A DNA stretch of 64,000 nucleotides. Origin: JASGIT01 sp047601665. GTDB taxonomy: Bacteria > Pseudomonadota > Gammaproteobacteria > Burkholderiales > Burkholderiaceae_C. The notes beneath the pieces are model-generated. The model was not told the origin of the DNA and made no database searches. It was given only the letters and a program-made list of their open reading frames with translations. The stretch is taken from the NCBI GenBank assembly GCA_047601665.1, contig JASGIT010000001.1:3100001-3164000 (forward strand), in the 5' to 3' direction. Shown here piece after piece: positions 30,234 through 38,033 of the stretch. A program made the translations under genes and the position numbers. The number at the start of each line of letters is the position of its first letter. The first letter of the stretch is position 1.

Positions 30234-31994
30234 ATGTCTTACCTCGTGCTCGCCCGCAAGTACCGTCCGCGCAATTTCGCTGAAATGGTGGGGCAGGAGC
30301 ATGTGGTGCAGGCGCTGACCAACGCGCTCACGCAGCAGCGGCTGCACCACGCCTACCTGTTCACGGGCACGCGCGGCGTGGGCAAGACCACGGTGTCGCG
30401 CATCCTGGCCAAGTCGCTCAACTGCCAGGGGGCGGATGGGCAGGGCGGCATCACCGCCACGCCGTGCGGCGTGTGCCCGGCGTGCACCGCGATCGACAGC
30501 GGGCGCTTCCCCGACTACACCGAGCTGGACGCGGCCTCGAACCGCGGCGTGGACGAGGTGCAGGGCCTGCTCGAACAGGCCGTCTACAAGCCCGTGCAGG
30601 GCCGCTTCAAGGTCTTCATGATCGACGAAGTGCACATGCTCACGAATACGGCGTTCAACGCCATGCTCAAGACGCTGGAGGAGCCGCCCGAGTACCTCAA
30701 GTTCGTGCTGGCGACGACCGACCCGCAGAAGGTGCCCGTCACGGTGCTGAGCCGCTGCCTGCAGTTCAACCTGCGGCCCATGGCGCCCGAGACGGTGCAG
30801 GAGCACCTGGCCCGCGTGCTCGCCGCCGAAAACGTGCCCGCCGAGCCGCCTGCCCTGCGCCTGCTCGCGCGCGCCGCGCGCGGCTCCATGCGCGATGCGC
30901 TGTCGCTTACCGACCAGGCCATCGCCTTCGGCAGCGGCCAGTTGCAGGAAGCGGGCGTGCGCCAGATGCTGGGCAGCGTGGACCGCTCCTACGTCTTCCG
31001 CCTGATCGAGTCCCTGGCCCAGGGCGACGGCGCGGCCATCGTCGCCACGGCGGACGCGCTGCGCGCCCAGGGCCTGTCCGCCGCCTCCACGCTCGAAGAC
31101 ATGAGCGCCGTGCTGCAGCGCATGGCCGTGCTGCAGGCCGTGCCGTCGATGGCCGACGCGGTGGACGCCGCCGACCCCGAGGCCGTGGAGACCGCGCGCC
31201 TGGCCGCGCTGCTGCCCGCCGACGAGACCCAGCTGCTCTACAGCATCTGCCTGCATGGCCGCAGCGAACTGGGCCTGGCGCCCGACGAATACGCGGGGCT
31301 GACCATGGCGCTGCTGCGCCTGCTCGCGTTCAAGCCCCCGCAGGCGGGCGTGGCGGAAAAAAAAACTCCAGCGCGGGCTGAGCCCGTAGCAAAAGCGGCG
31401 GCGCCAGCGCCTGTCGTCACCACCCACGCGCCCCCGGTGGCGCTGCCCGTGCGGTCGATGGAAGAAGTCGCCCAGCGCCTGCCCGTGGAGCCGCCCGCCG
31501 AGCCGCCGCCGCATCTGGACGAGGTCGTGCCCATTCCCGTGCGCGCCATCCCCGAGCCCGGTCCGCGCCTGCAGCCGGTCACGGGCGCGGCCCCGGCGAA
31601 CTTCACGCCCACGGCGGAAGGCGACCTCTGGCACGCCACGGTGCAGCAACTCATCGCCGCCGAGGCCATCACGGCGCTGGTGCGCGAGCTGGCCTCGCAG
31701 TCGCAGCTGGTGGCGCATGGCGCCGACCAGTGGCTGATCCGCGTCGAGCGCGAATCGCTCAACCAGCCCACCGCGCGCGAGCGCCTGCGCGCCGCGCTCG
31801 AGGCGGCGGGCCACACCAGCCGGCTGGGCGTGGAGATCGGCCCCGTCACCGACAGCCCCGCGCGCCGCAACGCCGCCGCCGCCGCCGAGCGCCAGCGCGT
31901 GGCCGAGGACATCGTAAGGAACGACCCCTACGTCCAGAAAATGATGCGGGAGCATGGCGCGAGAATCGTGTCCGGCAGCATCAAGCCCGTTTAA
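30234..31994 (+). CDS. dnaX: DNA polymerase III subunits tau and gamma
   Basis: A 586-residue tau, the clamp-loader ATPase that also tethers polymerase and helicase. Walker A GTRGVGKTT is at 45-53, the zinc cysteines surround CQGADGQGGITATPCGVCPAC, then MIDEVHMLTNTAFNAMLKTLEEPPEY and the SRC-type sensor LSRCLQFNLRPM. Domain III ends near residue 373. At 31357-31365 there is a run of nine A read GAA AAA AAA ACT. A -1 slip there meets TGA at 31379-31381 and would yield a gamma of about 382 residues ending just after domain III. After the slip site come a Pro/Ala-rich linker and the tau-specific C-terminus (about 465-586). ybaB and recR follow. Confidence 0.97.
   Translation: MSYLVLARKYRPRNFAEMVGQEHVVQALTNALTQQRLHHAYLFTGTRGVGKTTVSRILAKSLNCQGADGQGGITATPCGVCPACTAIDSGRFPDYTELDAASNRGVDEVQGLLEQAVYKPVQGRFKVFMIDEVHMLTNTAFNAMLKTLEEPPEYLKFVLATTDPQKVPVTVLSRCLQFNLRPMAPETVQEHLARVLAAENVPAEPPALRLLARAARGSMRDALSLTDQAIAFGSGQLQEAGVRQMLGSVDRSYVFRLIESLAQGDGAAIVATADALRAQGLSAASTLEDMSAVLQRMAVLQAVPSMADAVDAADPEAVETARLAALLPADETQLLYSICLHGRSELGLAPDEYAGLTMALLRLLAFKPPQAGVAEKKTPARAEPVAKAAAPAPVVTTHAPPVALPVRSMEEVAQRLPVEPPAEPPPHLDEVVPIPVRAIPEPGPRLQPVTGAAPANFTPTAEGDLWHATVQQLIAAEAITALVRELASQSQLVAHGADQWLIRVERESLNQPTARERLRAALEAAGHTSRLGVEIGPVTDSPARRNAAAAAERQRVAEDIVRNDPYVQKMMREHGARIVSGSIKPV
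31356..31398 (-). repeat. Interspersed repeat-like segment inside dnaX (copy 15)
   Basis: The minus strand reads TTTGCTACGGGCTCAGCCC then GCGCTGGAGTTTTTTTTCC, resembling the right half of the family (GCGCTGGAGGCC plus a T/A run) with a divergent left half. The A9 slippage site of dnaX is the end of this segment, and CGGGC/GCCCG (31374-31386) forms a small hairpin right after it. Confidence 0.45.
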
Positions 31995-32011
31995 ACCAAA
32001 GGAAAGAAACC

Positions 32012-32344
32012 ATGTTCAACAAAGGACAGCTCGCCGGCCTCATGAAGCAGGCCCAGGCCATGCAGGACAACCTGAAGAAAGCCCAGGACGAACTGGGCAG
32101 CATCGAGGTCGAGGGCGAATCGGGCGCGGGCCTGGTGAAGGTCGTGATGACCTGCAAGCACGACGTGAAGCGCGTCACCATCGACCCCAGCCTGCTGGCC
32201 GACGACAAGGACATGCTCGAAGACCTCGTGGCCGCCGCCTTCAACGCCGCCGTGCGCAAGGCCGAGGAAACCTCGCAGGAAAAGATGGCCAAGATCACCG
32301 CCGGAATGCCCGGCCTGCCGGGCGGCATGAAACTCCCGTTCTGA
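32012..32344 (+). CDS. ybaB: YbaB/EbfC-family nucleoid-associated protein
   Basis: A 110-residue dimeric DNA-binding protein. It has FNKGQLAGLMKQAQAMQDNLKKAQDELG, the central VEGESGAGLVKVVMTCKHDVKRVTIDPSLL, and a C-terminal helix ending GMPGLPGGMKLPF, all typical of YbaB/EbfC. GGAAAG lies before the ATG at 32012. The position between dnaX and recR is conserved across proteobacteria and suggests a link to DNA replication or repair, although the exact role in the family is not settled. Confidence 0.95.
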   Translation: MFNKGQLAGLMKQAQAMQDNLKKAQDELGSIEVEGESGAGLVKVVMTCKHDVKRVTIDPSLLADDKDMLEDLVAAAFNAAVRKAEETSQEKMAKITAGMPGLPGGMKLPF

Positions 32345-32353
32345 CGGCGGTGC

Positions 32354-32944
32354 ATGTCTGACACCGGCTCGCTCGACGCGCTGATCCAGGCCCTGCGCCG
32401 CCTGCCGGGCGTGGGCGTCAAGTCGGCGCAGCGCATGGCCTTCCATCTGCTGCAGCGCGACCGCGCGGGGGCCGAGCTGCTGTCGCGCGCCTTGCACGAG
32501 GCCGCGCAGGCCATGCGCCACTGCGAGCGCTGCCACACCTTCACCGAAGCCGCCGTCTGCGCCACCTGCCTCGACCCGGCGCGCGACACGGCGCGGCTGT
32601 GCGTGGTCGAAACCCCCGCGGACCAGGCGGCAATGGAACGCACGGGGGCCTATTTGGGCCTGTACTTCGTGCTCATGGGCCGGCTCTCGCCGCTGGACGG
32701 CGTGGGGCCGAAGGACCTGGGCCTGGCCCGGCTCATCGAACGCGCCTGCGACGGCAGCGTGCAGGAAGTCATCCTGGCCCTGAGCTTCACCGCCGAAGGC
32801 GAGGCCACGGCCCATGCGATCCAGGAGGCGCTCAAGGGCCGGGGCGTGCACGTCACCCGCCTGGCGCGCGGCGTGCCCGTGGGGAGCGAACTGGAATACG
32901 TCGATCTGGGCACCATCGCCCATGCGCTGGTCGACAGGCGTTGA
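32354..32944 (+). CDS. recR: Recombination mediator RecR
   Basis: A 196-residue protein that works with RecO (and RecF) to load RecA on gapped DNA. N-terminal helix-hairpin-helix RRLPGVGVKSAQRMAF; zinc finger cysteines 57, 60, 69 and 72 (CERCHTFTEAAVCATC); Toprim domain with CVVETPADQAAMERTGAYLGLYFVLMG; and Walker-B-like C-terminal VTRLARGVPVGSELEYVD. Length is standard. Nine bases after ybaB. An interspersed repeat follows the stop. Confidence 0.97.
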   Translation: MSDTGSLDALIQALRRLPGVGVKSAQRMAFHLLQRDRAGAELLSRALHEAAQAMRHCERCHTFTEAAVCATCLDPARDTARLCVVETPADQAAMERTGAYLGLYFVLMGRLSPLDGVGPKDLGLARLIERACDGSVQEVILALSFTAEGEATAHAIQEALKGRGVHVTRLARGVPVGSELEYVDLGTIAHALVDRR

Positions 32945-32948
32945 GTTG

Positions 32949-33006
32949 GCGCTTCAAAAAGCATAGCTGCTTGCGCACGGCCTGACTGGGCTGGAGGCCA
33001 AAAAGG
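32949..33006 (+). repeat. Interspersed repeat, copy 9
   Basis: The copy reads GCGCTTCAAAAAGCATAGCT, GCTTGCGC, then GGGCTGGAGGCCAAAAAGG: the family order with a degenerate internal inverted repeat. It lies just after recR, where AGGCC and GGCTTG arms and A-rich ends could make a weak hairpin. Confidence 0.75.
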
Positions 33007-33132
33007 CTTGAAATTGGATTGTCAAGCCTTTGGCAATTGACTACGTAGTACCCACTAAGTGGCAGTCCGCAGTGCCGCAAGAGCCCGTTTGGCGCAGAAT
33101 TGCTGCATTGCAACATTTCCGCGCCAATCCCC

Positions 33133-34173
33133 ATGTCTTCCCTTGTCACCCGCCGCCGCTTCGCCGTGGCTGCCGCATCCGCTGCGGTGGCCTGCGCGGC
33201 GCTGCCCGCCATGCGGGCGCGTGCGCAGCCCATGCGGGTGACGGTGGCCGTGGGCGGGCAGGGCATGTTGTACAACTTGCCCTTGCTGGTGGCGCAGCGG
33301 CTGGGGTTTTTCGAGGCGGAGGGGCTGCAGGTCGCCATCCACGACTACCCCGGCGGCTCATTCGCGCTGCAGGCCATGCAGGCGGGCGCGGCGGCGTTGT
33401 GCGCGGGCGCATACGAACACACCCTGCGCTTGCAGGCCCGGGGCGAGGGCGTGCAGGCCTTCGTGCTGCAAGGGCGCGCGCCGCAGTTTGCGCTGGGCGT
33501 GTCGCGGCGCGCGCTGCCGCAGTACCAGGGGTGGGGCGACCTGAAAGGGCGGCGCGTGGGCGTGTCGTCGCCGGGCTCGTCCACGCACCTGGCGGCCAGC
33601 ATCGTGCTGGCGCGCGCGGGGCTGGCCGAGGGCGACGTCGGCTTTGTCGGCGTGGGCTCGGGCGAGGGGGCGCTGGCCGCGCTGCGTTCGGGCCAGGTAC
33701 ATGCGCTGTGCCATGTCGATCCGCTGATGACCCTGCTAGAGCAGCAGGGCGAAGTGCGCCTAGTGGCCGACATGCGCACGCCGCGCGGCGCGCAGGATTG
33801 GTTTGGCGGCCCCATGCCTGCGGGCTGCCTGTATGCGCCCGAGGCGTTCCTGCGCCGCAATCCGGACGAGGCCCAGGCGCTGGCCAACGGCATGGTTCAT
33901 GCGCTCAAGTGGCTGCAGACCGCCGGGCCGGTCGATCTGCTCCAGGCCGTGCCGCAGGGCTATCTGCTGGGCGAGCGTGGGCCGTATCTCGCCGCATTCG
34001 ACCGGATGCGCGACACCATCTCGCCCGACGGCCTGATGCCCGGCGACGGCCCTGTGACCGCGTTGCGCGCGCTGCTGCGCGTGTTGCCAGGCCTGGCGCA
34101 GGAGCGGCTGAGCCTGGGCGACACCTACACCAACGAATTCGCGCGCCGCGCCAAGCAGCGCTTCAACGCCTGA
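33133..34173 (+). CDS. ABC-type periplasmic substrate-binding protein (SsuA/THI5-like), orphan
   Basis: A 346-residue exported binding protein. The N-terminus SSLVTRRRFAVAAASAAVACAALPAMRARAQP has a twin-arginine-like RRRFAV stretch, a hydrophobic core and an ARA-type cleavage site near residue 33. The mature part follows the NMT1/SsuA pattern: LPLLVAQRLGFFEAEGLQVAIHDYPGGSFALQAMQAG, LKGRRVGVSSPGSSTHLAASIVLARAGL, and GQVHALCHVDPLMTLLEQQGEVRLVADM. Such proteins bind sulfonates, nitrate, pyrimidine precursors or similar; the ligand is not evident. No permease or ATPase gene is adjacent. The ATG at 33133 is preferred to an upstream in-frame ATG at 33100. It ends back-to-back with the convergent transglycosylase stop. 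Confidence 0.88.
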   Translation: MSSLVTRRRFAVAAASAAVACAALPAMRARAQPMRVTVAVGGQGMLYNLPLLVAQRLGFFEAEGLQVAIHDYPGGSFALQAMQAGAAALCAGAYEHTLRLQARGEGVQAFVLQGRAPQFALGVSRRALPQYQGWGDLKGRRVGVSSPGSSTHLAASIVLARAGLAEGDVGFVGVGSGEGALAALRSGQVHALCHVDPLMTLLEQQGEVRLVADMRTPRGAQDWFGGPMPAGCLYAPEAFLRRNPDEAQALANGMVHALKWLQTAGPVDLLQAVPQGYLLGERGPYLAAFDRMRDTISPDGLMPGDGPVTALRALLRVLPGLAQERLSLGDTYTNEFARRAKQRFNA

Positions 34174-35712
34174 TCAGCGCCGCTTGACCTTGGACGGCGT
34201 GCCGCCGCGCCGTTGCGGTGCGCTTGTCTTGCGCGGGCTGGCCGATGCGCTGGCCGCGCTCTTGTGCACGCTGTGGCTGGCCGTGGCGCTGGTGCGGCGG
34301 CTGCCGCCCGTGCCTGCGCCCATGCGCAGGGGCAGGAACATCACCACCTGCTGCCCGGCCTTGAGCGCCGCGCCGGGCTTGAGCCCGTTCCACTCGGCCA
34401 CGCTGGCGGCGCTGACCTTGTAGCGCTGCGCCACGCTGGCGACCGAATCGTGCTTGCCCGCCTTCACCGTGGTGCGGCGGGTGACGATCTCGGGCGCGAA
34501 GCCGACCTGGCCGTTGTCCGCCACCTGTTCGGCCACGTCCTGCTGCGTGGCGCCGCTGCGCGGCACGATCAGCGCCGAGCCGGCCTTGATGAGCATCCGG
34601 GGCGGAATGTCGTTCATGCTGCGCAGCGCGCTCTCGCTCATGCCCACGCGCGCGGCGGCGTCGGCCACGCTCAGGGTGCGAGGCGCGGTCCACACCGTCC
34701 AGCTGGCGTACTGGCCCTGGTCGTAGGCCTGCAGGTTGCGCCGGAAGACCTTGGCGTTCTCCCACGGCAGCAGGATGCGCGGCGTGCCAGCGGCGAAGAT
34801 CACCGGCTTGTGCAGCGAGGGGTTGAGCGCCTTGAAGTCCTTGAGGCCCACGCCCGAGAGCCGGGCGACCAGCTCCACGTCGATGTCGCGGTCGATGTCC
34901 ACCGCCTGGAAGTAGGGGTGGTTCTCGATGGCGGGCAGTTCGGTGCGGAACATCTCCGGGTTGGCCACGATGTTCTTCACCGCTTGCAGCTTGGGCACGT
35001 ACATGCGCGTTTCGGCGGGCATGTTCAGGTCGAGGTAGCCCGTGCCCAGGCCCAGCCGCTGGTTGCGCGCGATGGCGCGGGTCACGCTGCCTTCGCCCCA
35101 GTTGTACGCGGCCAGCGCCAGGTGCCAGTCGCCGAACATGTTGTAGAGCTTCTGCAAATAGTCCAGCGCCGCGCGGGTGGAAGCCAGCACGTCGCGCCGG
35201 TCGTCGCGGAAGATGTTCTGCTTCAGGTCGTAGTCGCGCCCCGTGGCGGGCATGAACTGCCACATGCCCGCCGCCTTGGCGCTCGACACGGCCTGCGGGT
35301 TGAACGCGCTTTCGATGTAGGGCAGCAGCGCCAGCTCGGTGGGCATGTTGCGCCGCTCCAGTTCCTCGACGATGTGGAACAGGTATTTGCTGGAGCGCTC
35401 CGTCATGCGGAACATGTAGTCGGGGCGCGCGGTGTACCACTGCTCGCGGTCGAGCACCAGGTCGTCCTGCAGGTCGGGCATGGCGAAGCCGCGGCGGATG
35501 CGCTCCCACAGGTCCGCCGGGGGCGTGAGCGAGGCCACGCCGCTGCGGTGCGCCTGCGCCGTCTTGATGGGCTGCAGCGGGGCGCTGGAGAGGCCGGTAC
35601 CCGCCGTCGTCTGGACGGCGGGAGCGGAGTCGTCCGGCGTGCCGCCGGGCTTGGTGGCGCAGCCCGTGAGCACGATCAGGCCCACGAGTGCGAAGACATG
35701 CAGAAACTTCAT
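34174..35712 (-). CDS. mltD: MltD-like membrane-bound lytic murein transglycosylase with LysM domains
   Basis: A 512-residue lipoprotein. The lipobox LIVLTGC is at about residues 13-19. The GH23 catalytic domain (about 85-250) has ELALLPYIESAFNPQAVSSAKAAGMWQFMPATGRDYDL, where the Glu in YIESAF is the catalytic acid, and LALAAYNWGEGSV. Two or three LysM peptidoglycan-binding stretches follow (WTAPRTLSVADAAARVGMSESALRSMN; TVKAGKHDSVASVAQRYKVSAASVAEWNGL). A basic Ser/Ala/Lys tail ends the protein. It cleaves peptidoglycan to 1,6-anhydromuropeptides at the outer membrane. The ATG overlaps the gloB stop (ATGA), and its stop abuts that of the convergent binding-protein gene. Confidence 0.93.
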   Translation of the reverse strand: MKFLHVFALVGLIVLTGCATKPGGTPDDSAPAVQTTAGTGLSSAPLQPIKTAQAHRSGVASLTPPADLWERIRRGFAMPDLQDDLVLDREQWYTARPDYMFRMTERSSKYLFHIVEELERRNMPTELALLPYIESAFNPQAVSSAKAAGMWQFMPATGRDYDLKQNIFRDDRRDVLASTRAALDYLQKLYNMFGDWHLALAAYNWGEGSVTRAIARNQRLGLGTGYLDLNMPAETRMYVPKLQAVKNIVANPEMFRTELPAIENHPYFQAVDIDRDIDVELVARLSGVGLKDFKALNPSLHKPVIFAAGTPRILLPWENAKVFRRNLQAYDQGQYASWTVWTAPRTLSVADAAARVGMSESALRSMNDIPPRMLIKAGSALIVPRSGATQQDVAEQVADNGQVGFAPEIVTRRTTVKAGKHDSVASVAQRYKVSAASVAEWNGLKPGAALKAGQQVVMFLPLRMGAGTGGSRRTSATASHSVHKSAASASASPRKTSAPQRRGGTPSKVKRR

Positions 35713-36494
35713 TGAAAACCGTTTTTCCATTCGCGCAGAGAAGCCAGCACGGCCACCGCGTCGCCCGGATCGACCCCGGGGTCGTGCGCGTGCGCCGCAG
35801 CCGCCACCGAGGCCACGCGCGCGCGCAGGAAGGGGTTGATCTCGCATTCCAGCGCCATGCGCGAGGGCAGCGTGGGCTGGCCCTGCGCGCGCAGCGCCTC
35901 GCACTGGCTCTGGTAGTGGAGCAATGCGGCGTTGCCAGGTTCCACGGCGCGCGCAAAACGCAGGTTGGAAAGTGTGTATTCGTGCGTGCAGCACACGCGC
36001 GTGTTGCCGGGCAGCGCGGCGAACTGGTCGAGCGACGCGAGCATCTGCGCGGGCGTGCCCTCGAACAAGCGCCCGCAGCCGCCCGAGAACAGCGTGTCGC
36101 CGCAGAACAGCAGCGGGGCGCCGCCCACGTCGGCGCAGTAGTAGGCGATGTGCCCCGCCGTATGGCCGGGCACGTCGAACACCTGCCATTTGAAGCCCAG
36201 CACTTCGATGGACTGGCCCTGGGCCAGCCGGGTGCAAGGCCCGGGAATGCGCTCGCGCGCCGGGCCGTAGACTGGGGCGCCCGTGGCCTCGCGCACCTCG
36301 TCCACCCCGCCGGTGTGATCGGCGTGGTGGTGCGTGACTAGAATCGCCTGCAACCGCAGCCCATGGTCGCTCAACGCTTGCAGCACCGGCGTGGCGTCTC
36401 CGGGGTCCACCACGAGGGCGTCGTGCCCATCGTGCAGCAGCCAGAGGTAGTTGTCGGAAAAGGCGGGCAGCGGGAGTAGGTGGGGCAGGTTCAT
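35709..36494 (-). CDS. gloB: Hydroxyacylglutathione hydrolase (glyoxalase II)
   Basis: A 261-residue metallo-hydrolase that releases D-lactate from S-lactoylglutathione in methylglyoxal detoxification. The binuclear-metal motif THHHADHTGG has His55, His57, Asp59 and His60. Further ligands are in VPGHTAGHIAYY and FCGDTLFSGGCGRLFEGT, then TRVCCTHEYTLSNLRFA. The C-terminal helical domain ends in FLRARVASVAAAAHAHDPG. The ATG at 36494 overlaps the start codon of the divergent methyltransferase gene (CATG). The gloB-methyltransferase-rnhA order is the same as gloB-yafS-rnhA in E. coli. Confidence 0.95.
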   Translation of the reverse strand: MNLPHLLPLPAFSDNYLWLLHDGHDALVVDPGDATPVLQALSDHGLRLQAILVTHHHADHTGGVDEVREATGAPVYGPARERIPGPCTRLAQGQSIEVLGFKWQVFDVPGHTAGHIAYYCADVGGAPLLFCGDTLFSGGCGRLFEGTPAQMLASLDQFAALPGNTRVCCTHEYTLSNLRFARAVEPGNAALLHYQSQCEALRAQGQPTLPSRMALECEINPFLRARVASVAAAAHAHDPGVDPGDAVAVLASLREWKNGFQ

Positions 36495-37260
36495 GAGCGA
36501 CAAAATTATAGAGTTGCACCATTGGCTCGACTCCCCGCCCGGCCAGTACCTGCTCGGCTGGGAGCAGGGGCGTTACGACGAGGCGGTGGCCGACCTGTTC
36601 GGCTACCACGCGCTGCAATTGGGCCTGCCGTGGGTGGACGGCCTGCGCGCCAACCGCATGGCGCGCCGCTGGCTGGCGCTGGACGAGGGCTACAAGGCGC
36701 TGGCCCTTTCCCCCACGCTGTGGGCCGACCCGGTGGCGCTGCCGTTCCCGGAAAACAGCCTCGACCTGGTGCTGCTGCCCCACACGCTGGAGTTGGCGGG
36801 CGACCCGCACGCCACGCTGCGCGAGGTGGCGCGCGTGCTGGTGCCCGAGGGGCGGGTGGTCGTCAGCGGCTTCAACGCCTCCAGCCTCTGGGGGCTGCGC
36901 CAGCGCCGTGCGCGGCTGCTGCGGGGCAGCCTGTATCTGCCGGACGAGGGCCAGTTCATCGGCTACTGGCGGCTGCGCGACTGGCTGCGGCTGCTGAGCT
37001 TCGAGGTGGAGAGCGCGAACTTCGGCTGCTACCGCCCGGCGGTGGACAGCGGCCCGTGGCTGGAGCGATTCCGCTGGATGGACGCCGCGGGCCCGCGCTG
37101 GTGGCCGATACTCGGGGCCGCGTATTTCGTGGTGGCGGTCAAGCGCGTGCACGGAATGCGCCTGCTGGAGCCCGCCTGGCGCAGCCAGCGCCAGCGCGCG
37201 GCGGCGCCGATACCGGTGGCCAGCCGGCACCACGTGAAAAAAACCAAGGACAGCGTTTGA
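36493..37260 (+). CDS. YafS-like class I SAM-dependent methyltransferase
   Basis: A 255-residue cytoplasmic protein. It fits the Methyltransf_11 fold, but motif I is weak; VALPFPENSLDLVLLPHTLELAGDPHATLREVARVLVPEGRVVVSGFN (residues about 77-125) shows motifs II-IV clearly. The degenerate nucleotide-binding end of the domain is typical of this YafS-like family. The methyl acceptor is unknown. It starts at the ATG at 36493, overlapping gloB's start on the other strand, and ends in TTGA, where rnhA starts at the TTG. Its neighbourhood with gloB and rnhA is conserved to E. coli. Confidence 0.85.
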   Translation: MSDKIIELHHWLDSPPGQYLLGWEQGRYDEAVADLFGYHALQLGLPWVDGLRANRMARRWLALDEGYKALALSPTLWADPVALPFPENSLDLVLLPHTLELAGDPHATLREVARVLVPEGRVVVSGFNASSLWGLRQRRARLLRGSLYLPDEGQFIGYWRLRDWLRLLSFEVESANFGCYRPAVDSGPWLERFRWMDAAGPRWWPILGAAYFVVAVKRVHGMRLLEPAWRSQRQRAAAPIPVASRHHVKKTKDSV

Positions 37261-37706
37261 ACCAAGTAGAGATTTACACCGACGGCGCCTGCAAGGGCAA
37301 TCCCGGCCCTGGCGGCTGGGGCGCGCTGCTGCGCGCCGGCAACGTCGAGAAGGAAATGTTTGGCGGTGAACTGGGCACGACCAACAACCGCATGGAGTTG
37401 CAAGCCGTGATCGAGGCGCTGGCCGCGCTCAAGCGCCCCTGCGCTGTCACGCTGTACCTCGACAGCGAATACGTGCGCAAGGGCATCACCGAATGGATCC
37501 ACGGCTGGAAGGCCAAGGGCTGGCGTACTTCGACCAAGCAGCCCGTGAAGAACGTGGAGCTGTGGCAGCGGCTCGATGCGCTGGTGCACGAGAGCGGCCA
37601 CCGCATCGACTGGCGCTGGGTCAAGGGCCATGCGGGCAACCCGGGCAACGAGCGGGCGGATGCGCTGGCGAACCTGGGTGTCGATCAGGCGCTGGGGCGG
37701 CGGTAG
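37257..37706 (+). CDS. rnhA: Ribonuclease HI
   Basis: A 149-residue nuclease removing RNA from RNA-DNA hybrids. Catalytic residues are seen as Asp9 (YTDGACKGNPGPGGW), Glu47 (NRMELQAVIEAL), Asp69 (LYLDSEYVRKG) and Asp135 (GNPGNERADALAN), with the basic protrusion WIHGWKAKGWRTSTKQPVKN. The start is a TTG at 37257 within the TTGA that also holds the methyltransferase stop; AAGGA lies upstream, so translation is probably coupled. The stop abuts that of the convergent thioredoxin-like gene with no gap. Confidence 0.97.
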   Translation: MNQVEIYTDGACKGNPGPGGWGALLRAGNVEKEMFGGELGTTNNRMELQAVIEALAALKRPCAVTLYLDSEYVRKGITEWIHGWKAKGWRTSTKQPVKNVELWQRLDALVHESGHRIDWRWVKGHAGNPGNERADALANLGVDQALGRR

Positions 37707-38033
37707 TTACTGGATTTGCGTCAGCGCGTCGGCAATTGCTTTCGCATCCTGCGGCCGCACCAGCCGTGCCACCTCCTGGCCATTTTTCAAGAACACCAGC
37801 GTGGGCCAGAGCTTCACGCCGTAGCTGCGGCCCAGGCGCTGGCCGGGGCCGTCCTCGATCTTGAGGTGGTGCACGGCGGCGTGGGCGTTCAAGGCCTGCT
37901 CGATGAGCGGCTGGGCGCGCTGGCAGTGGCCGCACCAGGGCGTGCCGAATTCGACGACCGTGGGGCCGGGCAGGGCGTCCACTTCCTCGCGCTTCGGGTT
38001 CAGGATCTGGGGCAGGTGGGTGGCTTGGAACAT
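37707..38033 (-). CDS. Thioredoxin-fold protein with WCGHC motif
   Basis: A 108-residue small thioredoxin-like protein. The active site is TPWCGHCQRAQ (Cys34, Cys37), with Gly-His between the cysteines as in protein-disulfide isomerases, rather than the Gly-Pro of thioredoxin 1. A cis-proline loop LWPTLVFLKNGQEV follows. No signal peptide is seen, so it should be cytoplasmic. Its ATG overlaps the moeA stop (TGATG), so it is the last gene of the molybdenum-cofactor operon. Whether it helps a molybdoenzyme or a thiol step in cofactor synthesis is unknown. Confidence 0.85.
   Translation of the reverse strand: MFQATHLPQILNPKREEVDALPGPTVVEFGTPWCGHCQRAQPLIEQALNAHAAVHHLKIEDGPGQRLGRSYGVKLWPTLVFLKNGQEVARLVRPQDAKAIADALTQIQ

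Noticed and set aside
34174..37233. A 1019-codon minus frame suggesting a giant MltD fusion
   Set aside because: The extension beyond 35712 is out-of-frame shadow of gloB and the methyltransferase; the lipoprotein signal at MKFLHVF marks the true start.
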